A stretch of 35,678 bases of DNA from Pseudomonadota bacterium. GTDB lineage: Bacteria; BMS3Abin14. The notes beneath the pieces are model-generated. The model saw only the letters and a list, made by a program, of their open reading frames with translations. It searched no databases and was not told the DNA's origin. The stretch is from positions 1 to 35,678 of the forward strand of contig QIEJ01000240.1 in the NCBI GenBank assembly GCA_003228585.1, read 5' to 3'. Shown here in pieces: positions 1 through 8,179 of this stretch (its first letter is position 1; each line of letters begins with the position of its first letter). A program made the translations under genes and the position numbers.

Positions 1-854
1 TCCAGGACCCGGCCGTAGGCCTTCTCGTAGATCCTCGGAACACTTATGAGGATGGTGGGCCGGACCTCGGCCATGTTATTCATGAGTTCATCGATGCTCT
101 CGGCATAGGCGATGCGCCCGCCCACATAGAGGAACAGGTAGTAGGCGACTCTCTCGAATACATGGGACAGGGGAAGAAAGGACAGGCAGATGTCCGAGTC
201 GTTGATGTCGATGACCTTGAGCACTGACCTGATGTTGGAGAGAAAATTATCGTGGGTCAGCATGACCCCCTTCGGTTCCCCGGTCGTCCCCGACGTGTAA
301 ATGATGGTAGCCAGGCCGTCGCCGCTCCCCTCGGCAATGGACCGGCCCATGGCCTCCCACATCTCAGGTTCCGCCTCGCAGCCCCTGGTGATCAACTCGT
401 CAAAGGTCATCACGCCATCATCGCGCCTGTCTTCGGGGAAAGGGTCGAAGCAGATGATCGTTTTCAGGTCCGGAAGGTCCGACCTTATCTTGAGGATCTT
501 GTCAAGATAATCGACATTGGACACAAAGATGACCTTTGCGGCGCAGTCCCTGAGAATATACTCAAGCTGCGCGGGAGTCAGGGTCCAGTACAGCGGCACG
601 ACGACCCCGTCCATGGCAAAGGCGCCAAGGTCGGCAAAGACCCACTCCGGCCGGTTCTCAGAGAGGATGGCTACCCTGTCACCATGTTCAAGCCCAAGAC
701 ACAGCAAGCCCCGCCCGACTTCCCTGTATGTCCTGGCCAGATAGTCCCACGAGATGGACTCCCACTTGCCGTTGACCTTGCGCTCCATGATCACCCTGTC
801 GCCGTAGCGATCAGCGCGATTATCCACCATCTTGACCAGAGTATCGTCCCGCAT
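1..854 (-). CDS. Long-chain acyl-CoA synthetase / AMP-dependent synthetase (C-terminal part cut by window edge)
   Basis: Minus-strand translation from ATG at 854: MRDDTLVKMVDNRADRYGDRVIMERKVNGKWESISWDYLA...; AMP-binding motif IIYTSGTTGEPKGVMLTHDN, then SFLPLSHVFERVAYYLFLYVGGRIAYAESI and VPRIYEKAYGRV typical of FadD-like enzymes. Confidence 0.92.
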   Translation of the reverse strand, partial: MRDDTLVKMVDNRADRYGDRVIMERKVNGKWESISWDYLARTYREVGRGLLCLGLEHGDRVAILSENRPEWVFADLGAFAMDGVVVPLYWTLTPAQLEYILRDCAAKVIFVSNVDYLDKILKIRSDLPDLKTIICFDPFPEDRRDDGVMTFDELITRGCEAEPEMWEAMGRSIAEGSGDGLATIIYTSGTTGEPKGVMLTHDNFLSNIRSVLKVIDINDSDICLSFLPLSHVFERVAYYLFLYVGGRIAYAESIDELMNNMAEVRPTILISVPRIYEKAYGRVL

Positions 855-891
855 CTTATCCCCTTCCGAAGTGCAGCTTATTCATATCCCG

Positions 892-947
892 GGTTTCGAG
901 TTTCATGTTTCAAGTTTCAATCCAAGATCCAACATCCAAGATCCAAA
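892..947. repeat. Heptad array A (8 words in register)
   Basis: GGTTTCG|AGTTTCA|TGTTTCA|AGTTTCA|ATCCAAG|ATCCAAC|ATCCAAG|ATCCAAA. Confidence 0.93.
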
Positions 948-950
948 AGG

Positions 951-1144
951 AAGCGCTTCTCACCGCAGTTCCTGGGAAACCCAACTTAAAGAGACGTTCG
1001 GAGCAAAGAGGAACGAACCCTAGGGTTTTAAGAGAACTGGGTGAGAGAGACTTTGACTGCGAACATCTCTGCGGTTACCGCTTTCCGAGATCGCCACGTC
1101 ACCCTTCCACGAAGCCAGAGTGACTCGCGATGACGATCGCTTTT
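951..1144. repeat. Palindromic MITE/REP-like element, copy 1 (diverged)
   Basis: Left AAGCGCTTCTCACCGCAG; right CTCGCGATGACGATCGCTTTT; internal CCGAGATCGCCACG. Confidence 0.7.
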
Positions 1145-1151
1145 CCCAACC

Positions 1152-1183
1152 ACCTCGATACTTCGTTACATCGATACCTCAAT
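1152..1183. repeat. Octad array A
   Basis: ACCTCGAT|ACTTCGTT|ACATCGAT|ACCTCAAT. Confidence 0.9.
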
Positions 1184-1215
1184 ACATTTAAACGCCATGC
1201 GCCCTGAATTTCGAC

Positions 1216-1617
1216 TTACTCTTCCTCCTCATCGCCAAGATCGGCGATATAGTCTTCGTACTCCTCGGGTTTCATCAGGATATCGATCTGATCAGAATCA
1301 TGCATCTGGATACTTATCAGCCATCCCTCACCATAGGGGTCCTCATTGACCAGTTCCGGGCTCTCGACCAGATCAGAATTGACCTCCACAACCTCACCGG
1401 AGACGGGAGCGGTAAGATCTGAAACAGCCGTCTCGGATTCAATGATCCCGAAAGGGGCCGCCATTCCAACCTCATCATCCAGATCAGGAAGATCAATGAA
1501 GATAACCTCGCCCAGCTCTCCCTGAGAATAATCCGTTACACCTACTCTGGATCGGTTGCCCTCAGGTTTAATCCAGAGATGATCGCGCGTGTAAAGGAAA
1601 TTTTTCGGAACATCCAT
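1216..1617 (-). CDS. Glycine cleavage H-protein-like protein lacking the canonical lipoyl-lysine
   Basis: YTRDHLWIKPEGNRSRVGVTDYSQGELGEVIFIDLPDLDDEV...SDLTAPVSGEVVEVNSDLVESPELVNEDPYGEGWLISIQ is H-protein-like; the lysine motif ESVKA reads ESETA. Confidence 0.92.
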   Translation of the reverse strand: MDVPKNFLYTRDHLWIKPEGNRSRVGVTDYSQGELGEVIFIDLPDLDDEVGMAAPFGIIESETAVSDLTAPVSGEVVEVNSDLVESPELVNEDPYGEGWLISIQMHDSDQIDILMKPEEYEDYIADLGDEEEE

Positions 1618-1650
1618 TTTTTATTCCCCCCACCCTCTTTCGTTTATGGT

Positions 1651-1687
1651 CCCGGAGCCTGATGAGATTCTCCGACGGGCTCCCGGG
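1651..1687. repeat. Short palindrome, GGAGCCTGTCGGAGAA type, copy 1
   Basis: CCCGGAGCC-TGATGAGATTCTCCGAC-GGGCTCCCGGG. Confidence 0.75.
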
Positions 1688-1782
1688 TCCTGGTTCAAGA
1701 TACAGGTCTGTGTCTGGTTTGCAAGTTCATGCCTTCACACTTTGCCTGTCCCGAGCTTAGTCGAGGGGTCCTTTGATCTTCA

Positions 1783-2430
1783 TTAAAACAGATACCCTAC
1801 CCCCAGGGATATGGAGTTTTCACCGAACAGATGAGCCTCCAGATTGAAGTAGAAGTTAAAATCCATGTAGTAATCGAGACCGAACAGAAGGTGGGGGATC
1901 CCATTCTCACTCAGGCTGTTTCCTTCACCCCCAAGGTCGACATAGGAAAAAGCCAGGCCTCCATAACCATTGGTTCCTCCCGATTTTACCGCTCCTAGTA
2001 ACGCCACCTGCCCTTCGAACATGTCGTAAGACCTTGAGCTCTCCTTGCTCTGTCTCCATTGTACCTGGGTGTCCACATTGATGGACAGGCTGGACTCCTC
2101 AGGAGCGAAGACCCTGAACAGGACACCACCTCCGTAGGCGAAGCCGAGACCTCCACCAAAACCGAATTCTCCAACGCGCAGATCCGCGGTACCTAACTTG
2201 AGGTAGGGGTTGACAACCTGGCTGACGCCATACACACCCTTGAGCAAAAAGGACGCGCTGGAGACATCAGTTTTATCGATCTCTACTTCAGAATATCCAA
2301 TGGACCCGGACAGGGAAGTCTGCCCTCGATCCAGCGCCTCACCTGGAGCGCCAACATCCAGAGCGTAAGCGTACTGAGATAATGAAAGGATCAGCAAAAA
2401 AACCAGAAACAGTAAATACCGATTTGACAT
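1783..2430 (-). CDS. Hypothetical outer-membrane beta-barrel-like protein
   Basis: 215 aa with signal peptide (RYLLFLVFLLILSLSQYAYA), alternating Gly/aromatic strands and terminal aromatic residues (GVGYLF). Confidence 0.6.
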   Translation of the reverse strand: MSNRYLLFLVFLLILSLSQYAYALDVGAPGEALDRGQTSLSGSIGYSEVEIDKTDVSSASFLLKGVYGVSQVVNPYLKLGTADLRVGEFGFGGGLGFAYGGGVLFRVFAPEESSLSINVDTQVQWRQSKESSRSYDMFEGQVALLGAVKSGGTNGYGGLAFSYVDLGGEGNSLSENGIPHLLFGLDYYMDFNFYFNLEAHLFGENSISLGVGYLF

Positions 2431-2699
2431 TACTCCCTCCCGGAAAATTTATCTGAACACTCCTGTGAACAGAAGTAGTGCGTTTCACCGTCGATCTTTT
2501 TCACCATCGCAGAGCTGCGGGGCATATAGACCCCACATTGAGGATCTCTTACCATCTCCTCGCCGCCAGTGGTTCTGTGTCCCCTGGTGCCGGGTTTTGC
2601 CGAGGACGAAGGTGGGACTCGGCGCCTGGAGCCGAATAGCAGTGCGCGGATCGCCCATGCAAGAACCAACAGGAAAAAGATATACAGCAGGCTTCTCAT
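2430..2699 (-). CDS. YHS-domain protein with N-terminal membrane anchor
   Basis: N-terminal hydrophobic helix; C-terminal MVRDPQCGVYMPRSSAMVKKIDGETHYFCSQECSDKF matches the YHS/TRASH pattern. Confidence 0.78.
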   Translation of the reverse strand: MRSLLYIFFLLVLAWAIRALLFGSRRRVPPSSSAKPGTRGHRTTGGEEMVRDPQCGVYMPRSSAMVKKIDGETHYFCSQECSDKFSGRE

Positions 2700-2703
2700 A
2701 TTC

Positions 2704-3570
2704 CTAAACCTTTATCTCCCCCGCTATCTCATCCAGAATCCGTTCGGTTGCCTGGTTCCTGTTCAACGTGTAAAAATGCAGGCCTTTCACACCGAAGCTG
2801 AGCAGCTCGAGGCACTGCTCCGTAGCGTACTGAACCCCGACATCCGTCATCTCTTCAATAGTTCTGCCTTCCATTTTTTTTACAATCCGTTCCGGGATGG
2901 TGGCCCCGCACATCTGGGTGAATTTCCGGATCTGGCTGATGTTGACGATGGGCATAATTCCCGGAATGATGGGTTTTTCAATTCTGGCTGCCGCAGCACG
3001 GTCCATAAAATCATACAGATAATTATTGTCGAAGAAAAGCTGGGTTATGATGAAATCAGCGCCGGCATCAACTTTCATCTTCAGGTAATCCATATCCCGG
3101 TCGATGGAGGGCGCTTCCATGTGTCCTTCCGGATGCCCTGCGACTCCAACGGTAAAACCGTTCAGATCCCGGATGTACTCAACAAGCTGATAGGCGTTCG
3201 TAAAATCCATTTTTTTTCTGTCTTCCGGAAAATCCCTGGGTGGATCTCCTCTAAGGGCAAGAATATTCCTGATGTCCTCTTCTTTCAGTTTGTTGACAAT
3301 GTCGTTGATATCCCCACTGGATGAAGCGATGCATGTCAGATGCATCATGACATTCAACTGGTGCTCATTCTTTATCCTCAGCGTCCAATCTATGGTTTTT
3401 TCCCTCGTACCTCCACCGGCGCCATACGTCACCGACACGAAATCCGGGTCAAATCTCCTCAGCTTGCTTACCGTCTCGTCAAGGACGCTTTCACTTTCGA
3501 GGTCCTTGGGGGGGAAAAACTCGAAGGACAGCAAAGTTCTCTTTTCTTTCAGCATGTCGCTTATATTCAA
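2704..3570 (-). CDS. metF: 5,10-methylenetetrahydrofolate reductase
   Basis: FEFFPPKD, VSVTYGAGGGTREKT, NILALRGDPP, DFIITQLFFDN, PIIPGIMPI motifs. Confidence 0.95.
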   Translation of the reverse strand: MNISDMLKEKRTLLSFEFFPPKDLESESVLDETVSKLRRFDPDFVSVTYGAGGGTREKTIDWTLRIKNEHQLNVMMHLTCIASSSGDINDIVNKLKEEDIRNILALRGDPPRDFPEDRKKMDFTNAYQLVEYIRDLNGFTVGVAGHPEGHMEAPSIDRDMDYLKMKVDAGADFIITQLFFDNNYLYDFMDRAAAARIEKPIIPGIMPIVNISQIRKFTQMCGATIPERIVKKMEGRTIEEMTDVGVQYATEQCLELLSFGVKGLHFYTLNRNQATERILDEIAGEIKV

Positions 3571-3593
3571 TTAGATAAACCTCAGTGGTGTCT

Positions 3594-3642
3594 ATTCCAA
3601 ATTTCAGATTCCAGATTCCAGATCAACGTACAAAGAGCAAAC
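3594..3642. repeat. Heptad array B (7 words)
   Basis: ATTCCAA|ATTTCAG|ATTCCAG|ATTCCAG|ATCAACG|TACAAAG|AGCAAAC. Confidence 0.92.
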
Positions 3643-3818
3643 GCTTGTCATTGCGAGGACCCTGAGTCCCGCCGATGGCGGGGTCGAAGGGGACGCGGCA
3701 ATCTCAGGTAGTCGAGATCATCCGACCAGACGAGGCGTTTTACGACTGTGGCAGTCACATCTTGCTGAGATCGCCACGCTCCCACAGGATTCCGGTCGCT
3801 CGCGATGACTGCGCATTT
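3641..3818. repeat. Palindromic element, copy 2
   Basis: ACGCTTGTCATTGCGAGG ... GGCAATCTCAG ... CTGAGATCGCC ... CTCGCGATGACTGCGCATTT; nested inverted repeats. Confidence 0.88.
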
Positions 3819-3819
3819 C

Positions 3820-3878
3820 CCAAACCCCAAGTCCCTAAACCCTGATTTTCCCTTTGCGTGACTTTGTGAACTTTGTGG
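3820..3878. repeat. Heptads CCAAACC|CCAAGTC|CCTAAAC|CCTGATT followed by 9-nt words CTTTGCGTG|ACTTTGTGA|ACTTTGTGG
   Basis: Read directly at 3820-3847 and 3852-3878. Confidence 0.75.
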
Positions 3879-3887
3879 TAAAAAATT

Positions 3888-4463
3888 TTACCCTCTCCTA
3901 TTCCCGTAGATCAGCGAAAGGGTTTCGCTGCGAGTCCTCTCATCCCTGCGGAATGATCCGCGAACAGCAGAGGTCACTGTCATCGAGTTGGGCATCCTGA
4001 CGCCGCGCATGGACATGCACATGTGTTCAGCTTCGATGACCACCATGACTCCCTTGGGGGAAAGACCGTTCATGATGGCCTCAGCCACCTGTGTCGTCAA
4101 TCTTTCCTGCATCTGGGGCTGTCGAGCGTAAATATCGAGAACACGTGCAATCTTTGACAGCCCAACGATCCTTCCACCCTCCGGGATATAGGCGATATGC
4201 GCACTCCCGACGAAGGGAACCAGGTGGTGCTCGCACATTGAATGCATCGGGATATCCTTGACCAGGACCATCTCGTCGTGGGTCTCCCCCTCCACAGGAA
4301 CCAGCAGCTCCATGGCATCCACCCCGATCCCGGAGAAAACCTCCTCATAAAGATCCGCCACTCTCCGGGGAGTCTCCAGCAGACCCGGCCTTTCCGGATT
4401 CTCGCCGATCCCCTCCAGGATCATGCTCATTCCCTGCTCAATCTTCTGTCTGTTCATTTCCAC
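3888..4463 (-). CDS. folE: GTP cyclohydrolase I
   Basis: [66 protein letters not shown]. Confidence 0.97.
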   Translation of the reverse strand: MEMNRQKIEQGMSMILEGIGENPERPGLLETPRRVADLYEEVFSGIGVDAMELLVPVEGETHDEMVLVKDIPMHSMCEHHLVPFVGSAHIAYIPEGGRIVGLSKIARVLDIYARQPQMQERLTTQVAEAIMNGLSPKGVMVVIEAEHMCMSMRGVRMPNSMTVTSAVRGSFRRDERTRSETLSLIYGNRRG

Positions 4464-5664
4464 GCTCCAGATAGTACTGGGCCATGATTCTGTCCCGCAG
4501 TTCCCCCATCGGAATCCCTGAGCTCTCAGAAAGCTCCCTGATGTCCTCGAACTCCGGTTTGACCCGCCACCGGCCCGAGGGTGAACGCCACCTCTTGACC
4601 TTCACTTTTCCATATGCTGATACGATCTCGACCATTTCACGGGTGAGAATTTTACGGGAAACCTTCCAGGATCTCAGGCCCGCGCTTCCCGAAAGATCCA
4701 GAACCGTGCGGGCCATCCGCTCCTCGCTGCCGGATGGGACCAGGACACGCAGGAGCGCGCCGATCCTTCCCTTTTTGGTGTGCGTCGGGATCATGTGGAC
4801 CTCCAGGGCTCCCGCTTCATGGAGACTGGCTGTAAGAGGAGCAAGATATTCCGGACTCACATCATCGATTCCGCACTCGATCATAACGCTTTCATCTGTC
4901 GGCAGATCCCGGGATATATGGCCCCTGAATATCCTCAGCAGGTTAGGGAAGTCCGGATTGTCCCGCCCGCCGGCTCCGGTGCCGATGCTCTCGACAATCA
5001 TTTCGGGGACAGGTCCGAATCCCACTGCAAGCTCTTTAATGAGCGCTGCGCCGGTCGGCGTAGCCAGTTCCACAGCGGGTCCTCTGGCAAAGACGGGCAT
5101 CCCTTTCACCAGGTGCGCCGTTGCCGGTGCCGGCACCGGCATCATACCATGCTCCGTGTCAACAAAACCTTTTCCGAGGTTAACAGGTCCCGACATGATC
5201 TCGCCAATTCCTAAATGGAGGATTCCCGTTGCCACGCCGACAATATCCGCCAGTGTGTCCTGTCCTCCCAACTCGTGGAGATGGACAGCTTTCCGGGCAC
5301 CATGGGCCTTTCCCTCCGCCTCTCCCAATGACTCAACAATGCGGACACATCTGTTCTTGACGCTAATGGCCAGATCAGCCGACTCGATGAGGGCGATCAT
5401 GTCATTGAGTGTTCTTCTCGGGGGTCCGTCGGTCACAACCACCTTACACCGGATCCCCGCAAGTCCTGCCCGGGTTACCTCGCTTATGTCAAATCTAACC
5501 TCGCCGGGGATGATCTTGTCCACCGCATCCACCAGCATCCGTTCGGGGAACCCCAGAGAGAGAAGCGCTCCCAGGAACATATCGCCGGATACTCCGCTGA
5601 ACGGATCGATGTAGAGAACTTTTGCTCCACTATCGGGAGCATGATTGTTGGTTTCAGGTTTCAT
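4438..5664 (-). CDS. larC: Nickel pincer cofactor biosynthesis protein LarC (DUF111), single uninterrupted ORF
   Basis: [76 protein letters not shown]; start codon lies inside a heptad repeat array. Confidence 0.93.
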   Translation of the reverse strand: MKPETNNHAPDSGAKVLYIDPFSGVSGDMFLGALLSLGFPERMLVDAVDKIIPGEVRFDISEVTRAGLAGIRCKVVVTDGPPRRTLNDMIALIESADLAISVKNRCVRIVESLGEAEGKAHGARKAVHLHELGGQDTLADIVGVATGILHLGIGEIMSGPVNLGKGFVDTEHGMMPVPAPATAHLVKGMPVFARGPAVELATPTGAALIKELAVGFGPVPEMIVESIGTGAGGRDNPDFPNLLRIFRGHISRDLPTDESVMIECGIDDVSPEYLAPLTASLHEAGALEVHMIPTHTKKGRIGALLRVLVPSGSEERMARTVLDLSGSAGLRSWKVSRKILTREMVEIVSAYGKVKVKRWRSPSGRWRVKPEFEDIRELSESSGIPMGELRDRIMAQYYLERGNEQTED

Positions 5665-5699
5665 GTTTCAAGTTCCTGGGGTTGAATCCAAGATCCATC
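5650..5699. repeat. Heptad array C, overlapping the larC start
   Basis: GGTTTCA|GGTTTCA|TGTTTCA|AGTTCCT, then ATCCAAG|ATCCATC after a 1-nt shift. Confidence 0.9.
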
Positions 5700-5820
5700 A
5701 TTGCGAGGAGGCCCGCGGGTTGTGGCCGACGCGGCAATCCGGGACATGACGACCGAAGCAGTCACAGTTCGCCGAGATTGCCACACTCCCTGCGGTCGTT
5801 CGCAATGACAACCGCTTGTT
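5697..5820. repeat. Palindromic element, copy 3
   Basis: ATCATTGCGAGGAGG ... GCGGCAATCC ... GAGATTGCCACA ... TTCGCAATGACAACCGCTTGTT. Confidence 0.88.
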
Positions 5821-5826
5821 CAAATC

Positions 5827-5882
5827 ACCTCGATACTTCGACACCCCGTTACCTCGATACTTCTTCGCCCTTACGCCCTTTT
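5827..5882. repeat. Octad array C, overlapping the larB 3' end
   Basis: ACCTCGAT|ACTTCGAC|ACCCCGTT|ACCTCGAT|ACTTCTTC|GCCCTTAC|GCCCTTTT. Confidence 0.88.
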
Positions 5883-6628
5883 TCACCCGCCCCGAGGATC
5901 AGATGGGCTGCCACCGCCGCCCCATACCCATTGTCAATGTTCACAACCGTAAGACCGCAGGCACAGGAAGAGAGCATAGTGAGCAGGGGTGTGATCCCGC
6001 TCAGGGAGGCACCATAGCCCACACTGGTGGGAACACCGATGACCGGAACGGAAACCAGGCCGGTGACTACCGAAGGGAGCGCTCCCTCCATGCCGGCCAC
6101 GGCAACGATAACCCCAGCTTCCTCCATTTCAGCGCGGAATGCGGCCAATCGGTGAAGTCCGGAAACACCAACATCGTAGGCACGAATGAATTTTCTTCCG
6201 AGGAAAGAGATGGTTTTTACCGCCTCCTCAGCAACTGGAAGATCGGAAGTGCCCGCAGCCACAACCATAACAGGAGATCCGGCGCACCGGGGAAGAGAAC
6301 CGATAGCGAGGGTTCTGGACAGCTCATCGGTAACCGCTTCTGGCCATCTGCGTTGAACAAGTTGCGCCGTTTCCGGTGAGATCCGTGTTACAAGAACGGG
6401 AGACCCGGCTTCGGTGAGCTTTTCCACGATACCCTCGATCTGCCCGGGGGTTTTATCCTGCCCGTAGATCGTCTCCGGAATCCCCCTACGCAAGCGTCGA
6501 TGGGTATCCAGCCTCGCATAATCCATGCATATGGAGGGAAGATTCGCCAGGGACGCCAGAGCCGATTCCGGCGTCTGTGCACCATCTGAGACCATCTGCA
6601 GCAGTTTTAATAGTTCGTCGCGGTTCAT
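5849..6628 (-). CDS. larB: Nickel pincer cofactor biosynthesis protein LarB (AIR carboxylase-like)
   Basis: PETIYGQDKTPGQIEGIVEKL, VMVVAAGTSDLPVAEEA, VAGMEGALPSVVTGLVSVPVIGVPTSVGYGASLSGITPLLTMLSSCACGLTVVNIDNGYGAA. Confidence 0.94.
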   Translation of the reverse strand: MNRDELLKLLQMVSDGAQTPESALASLANLPSICMDYARLDTHRRLRRGIPETIYGQDKTPGQIEGIVEKLTEAGSPVLVTRISPETAQLVQRRWPEAVTDELSRTLAIGSLPRCAGSPVMVVAAGTSDLPVAEEAVKTISFLGRKFIRAYDVGVSGLHRLAAFRAEMEEAGVIVAVAGMEGALPSVVTGLVSVPVIGVPTSVGYGASLSGITPLLTMLSSCACGLTVVNIDNGYGAAVAAHLILGAGEKGRKGEEVSR

Positions 6629-6645
6629 GTTAGTTTAGTCCAGTT

Positions 6646-7566
6646 CTAGCCCGCTCTCCACTTCGCGGCATTCATGGTGTTGGCCATCAACATTGCTCGG
6701 GTCATGGGCCCAACCCCACCGGGAACAGGTGTATACCATCCGGCCACATCCACAACGCCGGGGGAAACGTCGCCAACCAGAGTGTATCCCTTCTTCTCAA
6801 AATCCCTGATTCGGGTTGGGTCTGTGGTGATCACTTCAGGGGATTCCTCCCGACTGATGGAATTCATCCCCACGTCGATGACAGCCGCTCCTTCCTTGAC
6901 CCAATCCTTCTCCACCATAAGAGGGCGGCCCACAGCAGCGACTACAATGTCCGCTTCCCTCACAACTCCGGGAAGATCGGGCGTTTTCGAATGACAAATG
7001 GTGACGGTAGCATGGCGATGAAGTAAAAGCAGGGCCACAGGTTTACCTACAATATCGCTCCTGCCGATAACCACCGCCCGCGCACCATGGGGGTTCACTC
7101 CTGACTCATCGAGCATTCTCATGACTCCAGAGGGCGTGCAAGGCATGAGGACCGCATGGTCTCCCCGGACCAGGCGGCCGACATTGATGGGATGAAAACC
7201 GTCAACGTCCTTTGCCGGATCGATTCGGTCAAGAACGGATATCGTATCTACACCCTCGGGGAGGGGGAGTTGAACGAGAATTCCATCAACTTTATCATCC
7301 CCATTGAGACGGTTCACCAGATCAAGTATCTTCTCAGTCGGTGTCTCGGCCGGCAATCGGTGGGAAAAAGACTCAATCCCGCACCGTCCGCAATCCTTGA
7401 TTTTCATGCGAACATAGACTGACGACGCCGGATCATCTCCCACGAGGACCACCGCCAGTCCCGGAGGCCGGCCGGTTTCAGCCGCGAATCCCTCCGTTTC
7501 CGATTTGACCTCTGCCAGCACCTTTGCGGCGATCTCGTTACCATCGATTATCCTGGCTTTCCCCAT
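6646..7566 (-). CDS. folD: Bifunctional methylenetetrahydrofolate dehydrogenase/cyclohydrolase
   Basis: VVLVGDDPASSVYVRMKIKDC, VDGILVQLPLP, DVDGFHPINVGRL, PCTPSGVMRML, VVIGRSDIVGKPVA, GGVGPMTRAMLMANT. Start set at ATG 7566 (AGGAG, 7-nt spacer); the longer ORF to 7608 reads into a heptad array. Confidence 0.96.
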   Translation of the reverse strand: MGKARIIDGNEIAAKVLAEVKSETEGFAAETGRPPGLAVVLVGDDPASSVYVRMKIKDCGRCGIESFSHRLPAETPTEKILDLVNRLNGDDKVDGILVQLPLPEGVDTISVLDRIDPAKDVDGFHPINVGRLVRGDHAVLMPCTPSGVMRMLDESGVNPHGARAVVIGRSDIVGKPVALLLLHRHATVTICHSKTPDLPGVVREADIVVAAVGRPLMVEKDWVKEGAAVIDVGMNSISREESPEVITTDPTRIRDFEKKGYTLVGDVSPGVVDVAGWYTPVPGGVGPMTRAMLMANTMNAAKWRAG

Positions 7567-7588
7567 CAGTTTGCTCCTCATTGATCTT

Positions 7589-7637
7589 GTCCAAGATCCA
7601 ACGTCCAAGGATCAAAATTCCAGATTTCACATTCCAA
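7589..7637. repeat. Heptad array D (7 words)
   Basis: GTCCAAG|ATCCAAC|GTCCAAG|GATCAAA|ATTCCAG|ATTTCAC|ATTCCAA. Confidence 0.92.
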
Positions 7638-7695
7638 AGCAGCCGCAGCTTGCCCGGATTGCTTCGCCAGCCAGGCAGCTCGCAATGACAACCGC
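7638..7695. repeat. Palindromic element, copy 4 (right half only)
   Basis: CCCGGATTGCTTCGCC...CAGCTCGCAATGACAACCGC. Confidence 0.75.
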
Positions 7696-7696
7696 G

Positions 7697-8179
7697 CTAC
7701 AATGTCAACCTTGCGCCTCTCAGGGTTCGCACGGTCAGGATCCCGGTATCGGTCTGGAACTCCACAGTTCTTCCCATGTTCCCGCCGATATCCTGAGCTT
7801 CCAGGGTAACACCGTAATAGCTCAGAGTCTTGCGCGCCGCAAGCGCGTTTCTCGAGCCTATCCGCCGGCTGACACCCCTGTAGCTTCCCGGAAACATCTC
7901 TGCACCACCTGCTATCTTTGCCGACAGATCCCGAGGCAGGATGGATCTTTCCTCAAAACCCCTGATCATGGCCACAGTGGCCGTATCAGCGAATTTTCCC
8001 GGCTTGTCCGTCTCATCCCTGTTAAAAGCCAATGGTAACATGACGTGGGCCATTGCCCCCAATCGGGCTTTCTCGCAATATAGAACGATGGCAACACATG
8101 AACCGAGGCCATACGTGATCAGTTGTTGAGGCGCCTCTGCTATTTTGTATTCAGAGATCCCGACAATGGCCGGCTTCAT
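7697..8179 (-). CDS. cheD: Chemoreceptor glutamine deamidase CheD
   Basis: ITYGLGSCVAIVLYCEKARLGAMAHVMLP, KIAGGAEMF, IGSRNALAARKTLSYYGV, DIGGNMGRTVEFQTDTG. Confidence 0.95.
   Translation of the reverse strand: MKPAIVGISEYKIAEAPQQLITYGLGSCVAIVLYCEKARLGAMAHVMLPLAFNRDETDKPGKFADTATVAMIRGFEERSILPRDLSAKIAGGAEMFPGSYRGVSRRIGSRNALAARKTLSYYGVTLEAQDIGGNMGRTVEFQTDTGILTVRTLRGARLTL

Noticed and set aside
892-947. Heptad arrays as CRISPR arrays
   Set aside because: Units are 7-8 nt with no unique spacers of ~30 nt and no cas genes in the window.
252-989. Plus-strand 245-aa ORF
   Set aside because: Antisense to the acyl-CoA synthetase gene and its 3' part reads through heptad array A; not a credible protein.
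905-1123. Plus-strand ORF MFQVSIQDPTSKIQKEALL...
   Set aside because: Translation of heptads and the palindromic element; repeat-derived open frame.
4484-5614. Plus-strand 376-aa ORF
   Set aside because: Antisense shadow of larC in high-GC DNA; Ser/Arg/Pro-rich with no recognisable domain.
4438-5664. LarC split by programmed frameshift as in some lactobacilli
   Set aside because: ORF is continuous across both halves here.
7567-7608. N-terminal extension of FolD (MDVGSWTRSMRSKL)
   Set aside because: TTG start lies in heptad array D; a good AGGAG plus ATG gives MGKARIIDG... at 7566.
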